Shown: positions 1 through 6,350, numbered from the stretch's first letter. The stretch: 14,205 bases of DNA from Clostridiales bacterium (GCA_004555705.1 SFHI01000031.1:1-14205); one strand, 5' to 3'. The notes: generated by a model from the sequence alone, not told the origin. Numbers and translations: made by a program.

Positions 1-2
1 AG

Positions 3-263
3 CATTCGCTTTATTTCTCATTCACTGACGGGAAGACTTCTGACATATCCTTTACTGTGGAGGAACTCTTCAATCGACTCGATTTGAGCCCGTATGATGA
101 TTTCAACAATCAGACAGAAATCTTCATTGATGGTGTTCCGTATCCAATTGAAAGCTCTAATGGGCGCTGTGTTAATATTCCCCGTGACGCAGGTTTTGCG
201 ACTTCCTATCAAATCCATAATAGTAATTCTGATGACGTGCATCTGCGTTACCCTGAGGGATGA
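3..263 (+). CDS. Partial surface-type hypothetical protein, upstream fragment
   Basis: The frame is open from the left edge of the window (first whole codon at base 3) to TGA at 261-263, so the true start lies upstream. The visible 86 residues are polar and rich in beta-type sequence (FTDGKTSDISFTVEELF, IFIDGVPYPIESSNG), with no membrane segment. I recognise no named domain. The reading frame ends in HLRYPEG, and the next frame continues MMVYRIVHSDDG. In related clostridial surface proteins, as I remember them, a Tyr-Pro-x-x-Met-x-Val-Tyr stretch is continuous. The fragment and the following ORF are therefore probably one gene broken by a single lost base. An internal GTG at 57 is not needed as a start because the frame is open upstream. 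The alternative is two coupled genes sharing ATGA. Confidence 0.55.
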   Translation, partial: HSLYFSFTDGKTSDISFTVEELFNRLDLSPYDDFNNQTEIFIDGVPYPIESSNGRCVNIPRDAGFATSYQIHNSNSDDVHLRYPEG

Positions 264-853
264 TGGTCTATCGCATTGTCCACAGCGATGATGGAATTGC
301 AAAACTGGAAAAAATCGATGCCTTTACCAACCTCCTGCAATACTCCGGCAGTTCCATCCGCATCACAGGCAACAAGGGCATTCGCATGATTACCTCGGTC
401 AATCAGGATACCCGAAACAAACTGACTGGAAACGGTCTGGCTGGGTTCAAGCTGCTGGAATACGGCACGCTCCTTGCCCAGACCAGCAAGCTGAGGAACA
501 ACCCGCTTGTTCTGGGTGGCGGTGACTATGTAAAATCCAACTATGCCTACAAGAAGGGCGTTGCTGACCCGGTGTTCAAGTACGCAAATGGCCTGATTCA
601 GTACACAAACGTTCTAATAGGCTTCAACGATGAACAATGCAAGGAAGACATCGCCATGCGTCCATACATGAAGCTGCTGGATGAAAATGGTGAAGAAGTC
701 GTCATCTACGGCAGCATCGTCTACCGCAGCATCGGCTACATCGCCTATCAGAACCGCAACGCATTCCAGCCTGGATCTGCTGCCTATGAATACGTCTGGA
801 GCATCATCCACAACGTTTATGGCACAAAGTATGATTCCGAATATCGGAAGTAA
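260..853 (+). CDS. Hypothetical surface-type protein, C-terminal fragment
   Basis: This 197-residue frame overlaps the preceding stop by ATGA (260-263). It has no signal peptide and no properly spaced ribosome binding site: GAGGG at 255-259 touches the ATG. That argues against it being an independent gene. The sequence resembles the C-terminal module of large clostridial secreted proteins. A segment around residues 28-45 (LQYSGSSIRITGNKGIRM) leads to LLEYGTLLAQ, then NYAYKKGVADPVF, then IYGSIVYRSIGYIAYQNRN, and it ends YDSEYRK. The match to that module is from memory and has no assigned function. Base composition is more AT-rich than in the genes further right. It is followed after 12 bases by a lipoprotein with a strong ribosome binding site, so the two are probably co-transcribed. 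It is either the 3' part of a frameshifted gene or, less likely, a separate short protein. Confidence 0.6.
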   Translation: MMVYRIVHSDDGIAKLEKIDAFTNLLQYSGSSIRITGNKGIRMITSVNQDTRNKLTGNGLAGFKLLEYGTLLAQTSKLRNNPLVLGGGDYVKSNYAYKKGVADPVFKYANGLIQYTNVLIGFNDEQCKEDIAMRPYMKLLDENGEEVVIYGSIVYRSIGYIAYQNRNAFQPGSAAYEYVWSIIHNVYGTKYDSEYRK

Positions 854-865
854 GGAGGACAAAAA

Positions 866-1123
866 ATGAAAAGAATCGCACTTGTTCTCCTGTGCCTCGC
901 CCTACTCCTGACCGCAGGCTGTGCCAAGCAGGAACCCGTGGTCACCACAGAGGCAACTACGCAGCCCACAACTGCTCCAACTGAGACAACGGCTCCTCCC
1001 ACGGAGCCGCTGCCCCAGACGGAGGAGGCAACTATTCTGGCAGATCATGTTCCCGCGATTCTGTCGATTCTCTCCCGCGGGGATGCCGTGGATGTAGTGG
1101 GGGAATATGATGAAGAACACTAA
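866..1123 (+). CDS. Small Thr/Pro-rich lipoprotein, probably truncated
   Basis: This encodes 85 residues. AAGGAGG lies 8 bases before the ATG. The N-terminus is a lipoprotein signal: MKR, a hydrophobic run, then the lipobox LTAGC with the lipid-modified Cys at residue 19. A Thr/Pro/Glu-rich linker follows (about residues 20-55) and would serve as a wall or membrane spacer. The last 30 residues (ADHVPAILSILSRGDAVDVV, then GEYDEEH) look like the first strands of a bacterial SH3-like domain, which normally needs about 30-60 more residues. The ORF stops at TAA 1121-1123, the first three bases of the repeat array, so the stop appears to be supplied by the repeat and the protein is cut short. It would be anchored on the outer face of the membrane. 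The lipoprotein assignment is firm; the SH3-like reading is an inference. Confidence 0.7.
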   Translation: MKRIALVLLCLALLLTAGCAKQEPVVTTEATTQPTTAPTETTAPPTEPLPQTEEATILADHVPAILSILSRGDAVDVVGEYDEEH

Positions 1124-1260
1124 GCAGCGTGTGTCAACGGGGACGGTTCCAATTGACAACAAGCCAAAAGAGCCATAAGCAGCGTGTGTCAACGGGGACG
1201 GTTCCAATTGACAACAAGCCAAAAGAGACGGGTGTCAATGAGAACCGTCCCTATTGACAC
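1121..1260. repeat. REP-like array: two direct units and one inverted unit
   Basis: A 52-base identical block occurs at 1121-1172 and again at 1176-1227, with a period of 55. Each copy contains a unit that begins GTGTCAACGGGGACGGTTCC and ends AATTGACAAC (1131-1160 and 1186-1215), with TGTCAA and TTGACA as inverted ends. A third unit at 1231-1260 is the same element reversed: GTGTCAAT ... ATTGACAC, with the core ACCGTCCC instead of GGGACGGT. I recall this core (GTGTCAA, GGGACGGTTC, TTGACAC) as common beside IS200-type REP-associated tyrosine transposases in clostridia. No such transposase is encoded here, so these would be non-autonomous copies. Confidence 0.8.
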
Positions 1261-1473
1261 GAAACGCTCCATAGACAAGCACTTGTAAAGGCATTTACAC
1301 TCATATTACACGTCCCTGTTATGGAAAAACATTAGCTGGCTGCATAGGTTTTCACATATTTTTGGGCGGAAGGGCTGTGGTGCCGCTTCCTCCCCACGAC
1401 AGGGTAAAAAGAATTCCCTGAGAAGGCAGGAAGGACAAATGATTGCTTGGCGGGCAAGAGGTGCTCGGAAAAA
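1261..1473. other. Intergenic stretch without recognised genes
   Basis: No ORF here has a plausible start signal. The first bases (GAAACGCTCCATAG at 1261-1274) resemble GAAACGCTCCAATAG at 12290-12304, where that word begins a family B element. Since a family B right half follows at 1474-1550, the stretch may be the interior of an old, diverged B-type element. Otherwise I see nothing in it. Confidence 0.4.
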
Positions 1474-1550
1474 CGGGGGGATTGCCACACCAGCGTGCGC
1501 GCTGGTTCGCAATGACAGTTCTAACGAACGTGCATACACCAATTTCGCCG
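1474..1550 (-). repeat. Family B hairpin repeat, half element
   Basis: GGGGGGATTGCC ... GCAATGACAG (to 1518) is one copy of the cruciform-like unit seen five more times in the window. Its stem here is CCAGCG / CGCTGG around TGCG. The following bases, TTCTAACGAACGTGCATACA and on to about 1550, match the flank of the copy at 12404-12478 (TTCTAACGAACGTTCAACCA). The two therefore belong to the same subtype. The partner unit on the left side is missing or too diverged to see. Confidence 0.75.
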
Positions 1551-1574
1551 CCTGGACGCGATTGGATAAAAAAG

Positions 1575-1614
1575 GAAGCACATCCTTTCGGATTTCTCCG
1601 TCGGGATGTGCTTC
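1575..1614 (-). terminator. Terminator of the NifU-like/GGGtGRT operon
   Basis: An 11-base stem (1575-1585 with 1604-1614, GAAGCACATCC / GGATGTGCTTC) lies 23 bases after the minus-strand stop at 1638. On the minus strand it is followed by six T residues. The plus strand also has four Ts after the hairpin, so it may work weakly in both directions. Confidence 0.85.
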
Positions 1615-1637
1615 TTTTGCGCTTTGAAATCAGGAGC

Positions 1638-2636
1638 TTACTTCAGGCTTTCCTCAACAGCCACAGCCACGGAGACGGTCATACCGACCATGGGATTGTT
1701 GCCCGCACCCAGGAAGCCCATCATTTCCACATGGGCGGGGACGGAGGAGGAGCCGGCGAACTGGGCGTCGGAGTGCATACGGCCCATGGTGTCGGTCATG
1801 CCGTAGCTGGCGGGGCCGGCGGCCATGTTGTCCGGGTGCAGGGTACGGCCCGTGCCGCCGCCGGAAGCGACGGAGAAGTACTTCTTGCCCTGCTCGATGC
1901 ACTCTTTCTTGTAGGTGCCGGCCACGGGGTGCTGGAACCGGGTGGGGTTGGTGGAGTTGCCGGTGATGGACACGTCCACACCCTCCTTGTGCATGATGGC
2001 CACGCCCTCGCGGACGTCGTCGGCGCCGTAGCAGCGGACGGCGGCCCGCTCGCCGTCGGAGTACTTGTACTCCTTGACCACGGTCAGCTCGCTGGTGTAG
2101 TAGTCGAACTTGGTCTGCACATAGGTGAAGCCGTTGATCCGGGAAATGATCTGTGCGGCGTCCTTGCCCAGGCCGTTCAGGATGACCCGCAGGGGCTCCT
2201 TCCGGGCCTTGTTGGCGGAGCGGGCGATGCCAATGGCGCCCTCGGCGGCGGCGAAGGACTCGTGGCCGGCCAGGAAGGCGAAGCACTTGGTCTCGTCCCG
2301 CAGCAGCATGGCGCCCAGGTTGCCGTGGCCCAGGCCAACCTTCCGGTCCTCGGCAACGGAGCCGGGGATGCAGAAGGCCTGCAGGCCGATGCCGATGGCC
2401 TCGGCGGCCTCGGCGGCGGTCTTGACACCCTTCTTCAGCGCGATGGCGGCGCCCACGCAGTAGGCCCAGGCCACGTCCTCGAAGCAGATGGGCTGAATGC
2501 CCTTGACGATCTCATAGGGGTCGAAGCCCTTGCCCTGGCAGATTTCGCGGCACTCCTCAACGGAACCCAGGCCGTACTGAGCGAGGACGCCGTTGATCTT
2601 GTCGATTTTTCTCTCGTAACCTTCAAACAAAGCCAT
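1638..2636 (-). CDS. GGGtGRT family protein
   Basis: This 332-residue protein belongs to the GGGtGRT family, named for the motif seen here as GGGTGRT at residues 259-265 (SVASGGGTGRTLHPDN). The length agrees with the roughly 330 residues I recall for the family. It is Gly/Ala-rich and has no signal peptide or membrane segment, so it is probably cytosolic. Several Cys residues (29, 33, 51, 60, 89, 118, 202, 246) could bind metal, but I cannot say that they do. The start is supported by AGGAGG in the 15-base gap after the upstream gene, a NifU-like Fe-S scaffold. The pairing of these two families recurs in anaerobes and suggests a shared role, perhaps in Fe-S or sulfur handling, but no activity is known to me. 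The C-terminus (GMTVSVAVAVEESLK) is intact, and a terminator follows closely. Confidence 0.9.
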   Translation of the reverse strand: MALFEGYERKIDKINGVLAQYGLGSVEECREICQGKGFDPYEIVKGIQPICFEDVAWAYCVGAAIALKKGVKTAAEAAEAIGIGLQAFCIPGSVAEDRKVGLGHGNLGAMLLRDETKCFAFLAGHESFAAAEGAIGIARSANKARKEPLRVILNGLGKDAAQIISRINGFTYVQTKFDYYTSELTVVKEYKYSDGERAAVRCYGADDVREGVAIMHKEGVDVSITGNSTNPTRFQHPVAGTYKKECIEQGKKYFSVASGGGTGRTLHPDNMAAGPASYGMTDTMGRMHSDAQFAGSSSVPAHVEMMGFLGAGNNPMVGMTVSVAVAVEESLK

Positions 2637-2651
2637 TGTGGTGTCCTCCTC

Positions 2652-3344
2652 TTATTCGTGACGGGGATCGATGTACTTGGCAGCGCCGGCGAAACGGCCG
2701 TAGGAGCCCTTGGCCTTCTTCAGCGCCTCGTTGGCATCGTCGCCCTTCTTGATGAAGTCCATCATCTTGCCCAGGTTGATGAACTCGTAGCCGATGATCA
2801 GGTTCTCCTCGTCCAGAGCGACCCGGGTGACGTAGCCCTCGGCCATCTCCAGGTAGCGGGGGCCCTTGGCCCGGGTGGCGAACATGGTGCCCACCTGGCT
2901 GCGCAGACCCTTGCCCAGGTCCTCCAGGGAAGCGCCCACGGCAAGGCCGCCCTCGGAGAAAGCGGACTGGCTGCGGCCGTAGACGATCTGCAGGAACAGC
3001 TCCCGCATGGCGGTGTTGATGGCGTCGCACACCAGGTCGGTGTTCAGAGCCTCCAGCAGCGTCTTGCCGATGAGAATCTCGGCGGCCATAGCGGCGGAGT
3101 GGGTCATGCCGGAGCAGCCCAGGGTCTCCACCAGGGCCTCCTCAATGATGCCGTCCTTGACGTTCAGGGTCAGCTTGCAGGCGCCCTGCTGGGGAGCGCA
3201 CCAGCCCACACCGTGGGTGAAACCGCTGATGTCCTTGATTTCCTTGGCTTGGACCCACTTGCCCTCTTCGGGAATGGGAGCGGGGCCGTGATAGGCGCCC
3301 TTGGCCACGGAGCACATATTCTGTACTTCTGCACTGTAAATCAT
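2652..3344 (-). CDS. NifU/IscU-like iron-sulfur scaffold protein
   Basis: The first half of this 230-residue protein matches the NifU-N/IscU fold. It has GVGWCAPQQGACKLTL (Cys49, Cys56), then KDGIIEEALVETLGCSGM (Cys77), then GKTLLEAL, and Cys106 follows. These correspond roughly to the IscU pattern of a first cluster Cys, a GC pair, and a later Cys, although the usual HCS motif is not obvious. Residues about 110-230 are an extension absent from plain IscU, and they end KYIDPRHE. An ATG further upstream (3449) would add 35 residues, but they lie over the promoter and palindrome. ATG 3344 has AAGGA eight bases before it and begins the conserved-looking sequence, so I choose it. It is the first gene of a two-gene operon with the GGGtGRT protein. 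No IscS, Suf or Nif gene is nearby. The fold is clear; the exact role is inferred. Confidence 0.88.
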   Translation of the reverse strand: MIYSAEVQNMCSVAKGAYHGPAPIPEEGKWVQAKEIKDISGFTHGVGWCAPQQGACKLTLNVKDGIIEEALVETLGCSGMTHSAAMAAEILIGKTLLEALNTDLVCDAINTAMRELFLQIVYGRSQSAFSEGGLAVGASLEDLGKGLRSQVGTMFATRAKGPRYLEMAEGYVTRVALDEENLIIGYEFINLGKMMDFIKKGDDANEALKKAKGSYGRFAGAAKYIDPRHE

Positions 3345-3364
3345 GGCAAATTTCCTTTCTTTCA

Positions 3365-3383
3365 AAAGGCGGTGACCGCCTTT
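3365..3383 (-). promoter_or_regulatory. Palindrome in the 5' leader of the NifU-like operon
   Basis: A perfect 9-base inverted repeat (AAAGGCGGT, one centre base, ACCGCCTTT) lies between the predicted transcription start near 3414 and the ribosome binding site near 3352. As RNA it would form a hairpin just upstream of that site, with a loop of three or more bases. As DNA it could be an operator. No T-run follows on the minus strand, so it is not a terminator. Confidence 0.5.
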
Positions 3384-3420
3384 GGATTTACGGACCGGAT
3401 CCCCGGGATTTTCCGCATAT

Positions 3421-3449
3421 ATTATAGCGGGAAGGATGTCAAATGTCAA
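3421..3449 (-). promoter_or_regulatory. Consensus promoter of the NifU-like/GGGtGRT operon
   Basis: Read on the minus strand, TTGACA (3444-3449) and TATAAT (3421-3426) are separated by exactly 17 bases. This is a perfect housekeeping sigma promoter. Transcription should start near 3414, giving a leader of about 70 bases that carries the 3365-3383 palindrome. Confidence 0.9.
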
Positions 3450-3472
3450 TCATTATCGGAAGATGGCCGGAG

Positions 3473-3668
3473 CGATAAATTGGTGTTTAAACGGCTTCGC
3501 CAAATTGACAATTGACAATTGAAAATTGACAATTATTGTGTCCCAACGAGACAATTTAAAAATAAAGTAGCCTGTTTTCGGCCTATTTTATTTTAAATTC
3601 ATCCCGAAGGGATTCCTTAATTGTCAATTGTCAATTGTTAATTGTCAATTTTAAACAACAATTTGTCG
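3473..3668. repeat. Family A inverted-repeat element, copy 1
   Basis: This 196-base element has matching ends. The left end is CGATAAATTGGTGTTTAAAC, and the right end, read in reverse, is CGACAAATTGTTGTTTAAAA. Inside each end are runs of TTGACAATT (about 3503-3535 and 3619-3650). Next come small hairpins, TGTCCC on the left and ATCCCGAAGGGAT (3601-3613) on the right. The middle is a weak AT-rich stem (about 3559-3597). The element is non-coding and has no transposase, so it fits a miniature inverted-repeat element (MITE). It lies upstream of the NifU-like operon promoter. Confidence 0.8.
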
Positions 3669-3709
3669 TTTTGTTGATTCGGGATGGGCGGAGTTTTCCG
3701 GGCAATGCA

Positions 3710-3735
3710 AAAACCCCGGACGAATCCGGGGTTTT
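3710..3735 (-). terminator. Terminator downstream of the capA-wzy operon
   Basis: A 10-base stem (3710-3719 with 3726-3735, AAAACCCCGG / CCGGGGTTTT) is followed on the minus strand by a T-run from the A block at 3709-3713. It lies about 93 bases after the stop of the polymerase-like gene. The plus strand also has TTTT after the stem, so it is probably bidirectional. Confidence 0.8.
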
Positions 3736-3827
3736 CACAAAAGAGGAGAGGAAAAATGAAAAAGATATTGAAGAATCATTTGTCTATATTGTACCCCGAA
3801 GTTGTGAAGAAAAAAAGGGGATAAATA

Positions 3828-5024
3828 TTAAGTTCCTATGAAATTGTGTGAAGGGATTTCGGTATGCGCCGGGGGCTGCAGGGCGGCAAACATGACGATG
3901 GGGAACAGATTGTACTGCGGGCTGTACAGGCTGGTTTCCATGACGGCGTGGGCAGCGTAGATGGTCAGAATGCCCAGCAGCATCACGTTCCCGGCTTTGC
4001 GGACACGTCGCATCCCCAGAAGGTACAGGGCGGAGCAGCTGAAATAGGACAGAAGGCCAAACCGGAGCAGCAGGTTCATATAGGAGGAATCAAGCCAGGG
4101 CATATAGAAGCTGACACCATTGTATTCCGCCTGGGTGTACATGGCAGCCAGCCTTCTGCCGAAAAGAGAAACTCCGTATATGGAATAGATTCTGTTCGCG
4201 CAGGAGGGGCGGGTGGAGAGAAGCTCGTTGATGGGTTCCAGCCAGCCGCCGGGGCGGTAGCACAGGGAGGTGAACACGGTGAACAGGTTGCAGAAAACCG
4301 CGGCCGGCAGGAAGCAGCCCAGCAGCGGCCGTCTCAGCTTCCGCGGAAGCCTGGGCCAGACCAGACATATAAGGGCCAGCGCCAGGAGCATCAGCAGGCA
4401 GATGGCCGAGGACTGGGAATTGGGCACCGCGTATACAAAGGCCATGGCTCCCGCGGTCAGAATGAAATCCTCCATCCGCAGGGAATTCCGGTGCAGGTAC
4501 AGCCTGCAGGCCGTTAGCTGCAGGATCACAAGGCCCAGGGTGTTGGGATGCCCGTAGCCCCAGGAGTGGCGCGTCAGGGAAAGCTGCGCCCGGGTGGAGC
4601 TTACCTCAGCGATTCTGCCCAGGAAGAAGGAAATCACGATGAAAATTGTGGCGCACAGCAGGGTCAGATATCCGGCCTTCACCAGCTCATCCGCGTCCTG
4701 ATCCCGGGCGGCGGCAAGAAACAGCCAGACCATCAGCAGCTCCCAGGGCTTGGCCAGCCAGGCGGACACCGCGAATACGGCGGTCAGCGCGATCACGGCG
4801 GCCAGCTGCTTCCGGGAATAGGTCTGGAAGAACACGATCCGAACAAGCAGCAGGATGGGGACGGTGTAATCTGACAGCTGATAAAGATTATAGGTGGGGA
4901 TCCTCAGAAAGCTGCCCAGCCCGGTCATTTTCAGCTGGCTCAGAAAAAACCAGACCACAAAGCAGCCGAGAAACAGCCAGCGCTTCAGGAAAGCGAGGAT
5001 TTTGGCGGGGATGGTTGTAGGCAT
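3828..5024 (-). CDS. Wzy-like polysaccharide polymerase, multi-pass membrane protein
   Basis: This 398-residue, strongly hydrophobic protein has about ten likely membrane segments, for example near residues 15-30, 54-68, 73-90, 118-136, 186-200, 207-223, 234-252, 320-337 and 346-362. The family clues are WGYGHPNTLG at residues 155-164, ELLSTRPSCANRIYSIYG near 267-284, and LDSSYMNLLLRFGLL near 311-325. The last has the look of the Asp-x-Ser-Tyr-x-x-x-Leu-x-x-x-Gly pattern in Firmicutes Wzy/O-antigen-ligase-like proteins. These proteins join polysaccharide repeat units on the outer face of the membrane. The start at 5024 has GGGAGAG before it, inside the last codons of capA, and the gap between the genes is only four bases. 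The two genes are therefore translationally coupled. The family assignment is good; substrate and product are unknown. Confidence 0.8.
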   Translation of the reverse strand: MPTTIPAKILAFLKRWLFLGCFVVWFFLSQLKMTGLGSFLRIPTYNLYQLSDYTVPILLLVRIVFFQTYSRKQLAAVIALTAVFAVSAWLAKPWELLMVWLFLAAARDQDADELVKAGYLTLLCATIFIVISFFLGRIAEVSSTRAQLSLTRHSWGYGHPNTLGLVILQLTACRLYLHRNSLRMEDFILTAGAMAFVYAVPNSQSSAICLLMLLALALICLVWPRLPRKLRRPLLGCFLPAAVFCNLFTVFTSLCYRPGGWLEPINELLSTRPSCANRIYSIYGVSLFGRRLAAMYTQAEYNGVSFYMPWLDSSYMNLLLRFGLLSYFSCSALYLLGMRRVRKAGNVMLLGILTIYAAHAVMETSLYSPQYNLFPIVMFAALQPPAHTEIPSHNFIGT

Positions 5025-5028
5025 CCGG

Positions 5029-6342
5029 CTACTCTCCCTTCAGACGTTCGGTGATTCGCGTCAGGGCCTTTGTCATGGCATCGTAGCATTCCTTGGTGAC
5101 CTTATCCACGAAGTTGCCCTCGTAGGCCGCCATGGCCTCCCGGATGCGCACCACCCGGCGGTAGCCGTCGCACTCCGTTTCGGTGAGGGTGTAGATGGGG
5201 GTGTAGCTCCAGTCCGTGACCCGGGTGGAGCCGGTGTCCGTATCCTTGGTGATCTCCAGGTCCACGATGATGGAGTAGTTGGAGCCGCCGCGGACGGCGT
5301 CGCCGAAGAAGTCTCCCAGGGAGTAGGCCACGAATTTTCCGGTGAGGGGGTCATACTCCACCTGCTGCACCAGGTGGGGATGGGTGCCCAGGATCACATC
5401 CACGCCATTTTTCTGCAGAAGAGAGACGATATTCTTCTGGCTGTCGCTGATGACGTCGTTGTATTCGCTGCCCCAGTGGAGCAGGGCCACCACGATGTCC
5501 GGCTTCTGGGCGTTGACCCGGTCCAGGGTTTTGGTGATGGCGTCCTTGGCGATGGTGCGGTAGGTGGAATCGTAATCCTCGTACAATAGATTCACCAGGT
5601 TATCACTGCCGGAGGGCATTCCCATGCCGCCCAGGCCCTTGGTAAAGGCCACGAAGGCCACCTTGACGCCCTGCACCTCCACGATGGTGTAGCCGCCGGA
5701 TTTGCGGTAGTCCGCGTCGGAGGCAAAGGCGCCCACGCCCTGCAGTCCGGCTTCCTCCACGGCCCGCAGGGTGGAGGTCATGCCGATGAGGCCGTTGAAA
5801 ATGGAGTAGGAATTGGCGGTCTGCACCAGGTCCACACCGGCGCTGCGCAGGCCCTGGAGAATTTCCCGGGGTGCTGAGGCCCGCTCGGTGCCGTAGGGCT
5901 CGCCGCAGATGTTGCCCTCGAAGTTCAGCACTGTCAGGTCCGCGTCGGCCAGCACCGGGGCCACGTCCATAAAGGCCTGGGTATAGTCGTAGCCGGTGGC
6001 GGCAAGGCCGGACTCCACCACCTTGTTGGTGATGTTCAGGTCACCGGCAGCCTTGATGTGGATCACCGTCTGGGTATTGCGCTGCCGGGAGGTGGTGGCC
6101 TGGGTGGCCTCGGTCTGGTTGGGCCGGGTGGCGGGAGCCGTGGTCTGCAGGGGGGCTCCGGTCTGGACGCTCTTCGTCTGGGAGGACCGGGCAATGAAGA
6201 AGATTCCGGCTGCGCAGCCCAGCAGCACCACCGCGGCGGCAATCAGGGTGATGCGGAGCCTCCGCTGCTCCCGGCGCTGCTTCTGGCGAAGCTCCTCCCG
6301 TTTCCGGCGGCGCATATTCAGTTCATCATGTTCCTCCGCCAC
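5029..6342 (-). CDS. CapA-like (PGA_cap domain) membrane-anchored protein, GTG start
   Basis: I place the start at GTG 6342, eight bases after AAAGGAGG. The ATG starts at 6426 and 6396 lie upstream of that site, and the ATG at 6315 has none. This gives 437 residues. The order is: a charged, Arg-rich N-terminus likely to be helical (about 1-31), one membrane segment (32-51), a Thr-rich linker (52-92), then an extracellular CapA/PGA_cap domain of the metallophosphatase type. Motifs are AGDLNI (about 99-104), LNFEG (139-143), LLHWGSE (287-293), GTHPHLVQ (319-326) and YSLGDF (340-345). Where most CapA proteins, as I recall them, have Ala-Asn-Asn-His, this one has TANSYSIF, so a usual metal or catalytic His is missing. 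It is the first gene of a pair with the Wzy-like gene, which suggests a surface-glycan role. True poly-gamma-glutamate partners (CapB, CapC) are absent. Confidence 0.85.
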   Translation of the reverse strand: MAEEHDELNMRRRKREELRQKQRREQRRLRITLIAAAVVLLGCAAGIFFIARSSQTKSVQTGAPLQTTAPATRPNQTEATQATTSRQRNTQTVIHIKAAGDLNITNKVVESGLAATGYDYTQAFMDVAPVLADADLTVLNFEGNICGEPYGTERASAPREILQGLRSAGVDLVQTANSYSIFNGLIGMTSTLRAVEEAGLQGVGAFASDADYRKSGGYTIVEVQGVKVAFVAFTKGLGGMGMPSGSDNLVNLLYEDYDSTYRTIAKDAITKTLDRVNAQKPDIVVALLHWGSEYNDVISDSQKNIVSLLQKNGVDVILGTHPHLVQQVEYDPLTGKFVAYSLGDFFGDAVRGGSNYSIIVDLEITKDTDTGSTRVTDWSYTPIYTLTETECDGYRRVVRIREAMAAYEGNFVDKVTKECYDAMTKALTRITERLKGE

Positions 6343-6350
6343 GGCGGGAA

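Noticed and set aside
1121..1260. CRISPR array
   Set aside because: There are only two direct copies, with no spacers (the 3-base gaps are not spacers), and the third copy is inverted.
1306..1627. Short ORFs of 62-91 codons on both strands across 1306-1627
   Set aside because: They translate the family B repeat and the terminator, and have no start signals. Such repeat translations recur as false proteins in databases.
3345..3449. 35-codon N-terminal extension of the NifU-like protein
   Set aside because: It would lie over the leader palindrome and the -10 region of a perfect promoter and has no ribosome binding site.
1443..3515. 690-codon plus-strand ORF opposite the NifU-like and GGGtGRT genes
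   Set aside because: It is antisense to two recognisable genes, its product is a Gly/Val/Leu/His-rich low-complexity sequence, and it has no ribosome binding site. GC-rich third positions of the real genes remove stops on the other strand.
3635..3841. 68-codon plus-strand ORF
   Set aside because: It starts in a repeat arm, crosses a terminator hairpin and has no ribosome binding site.
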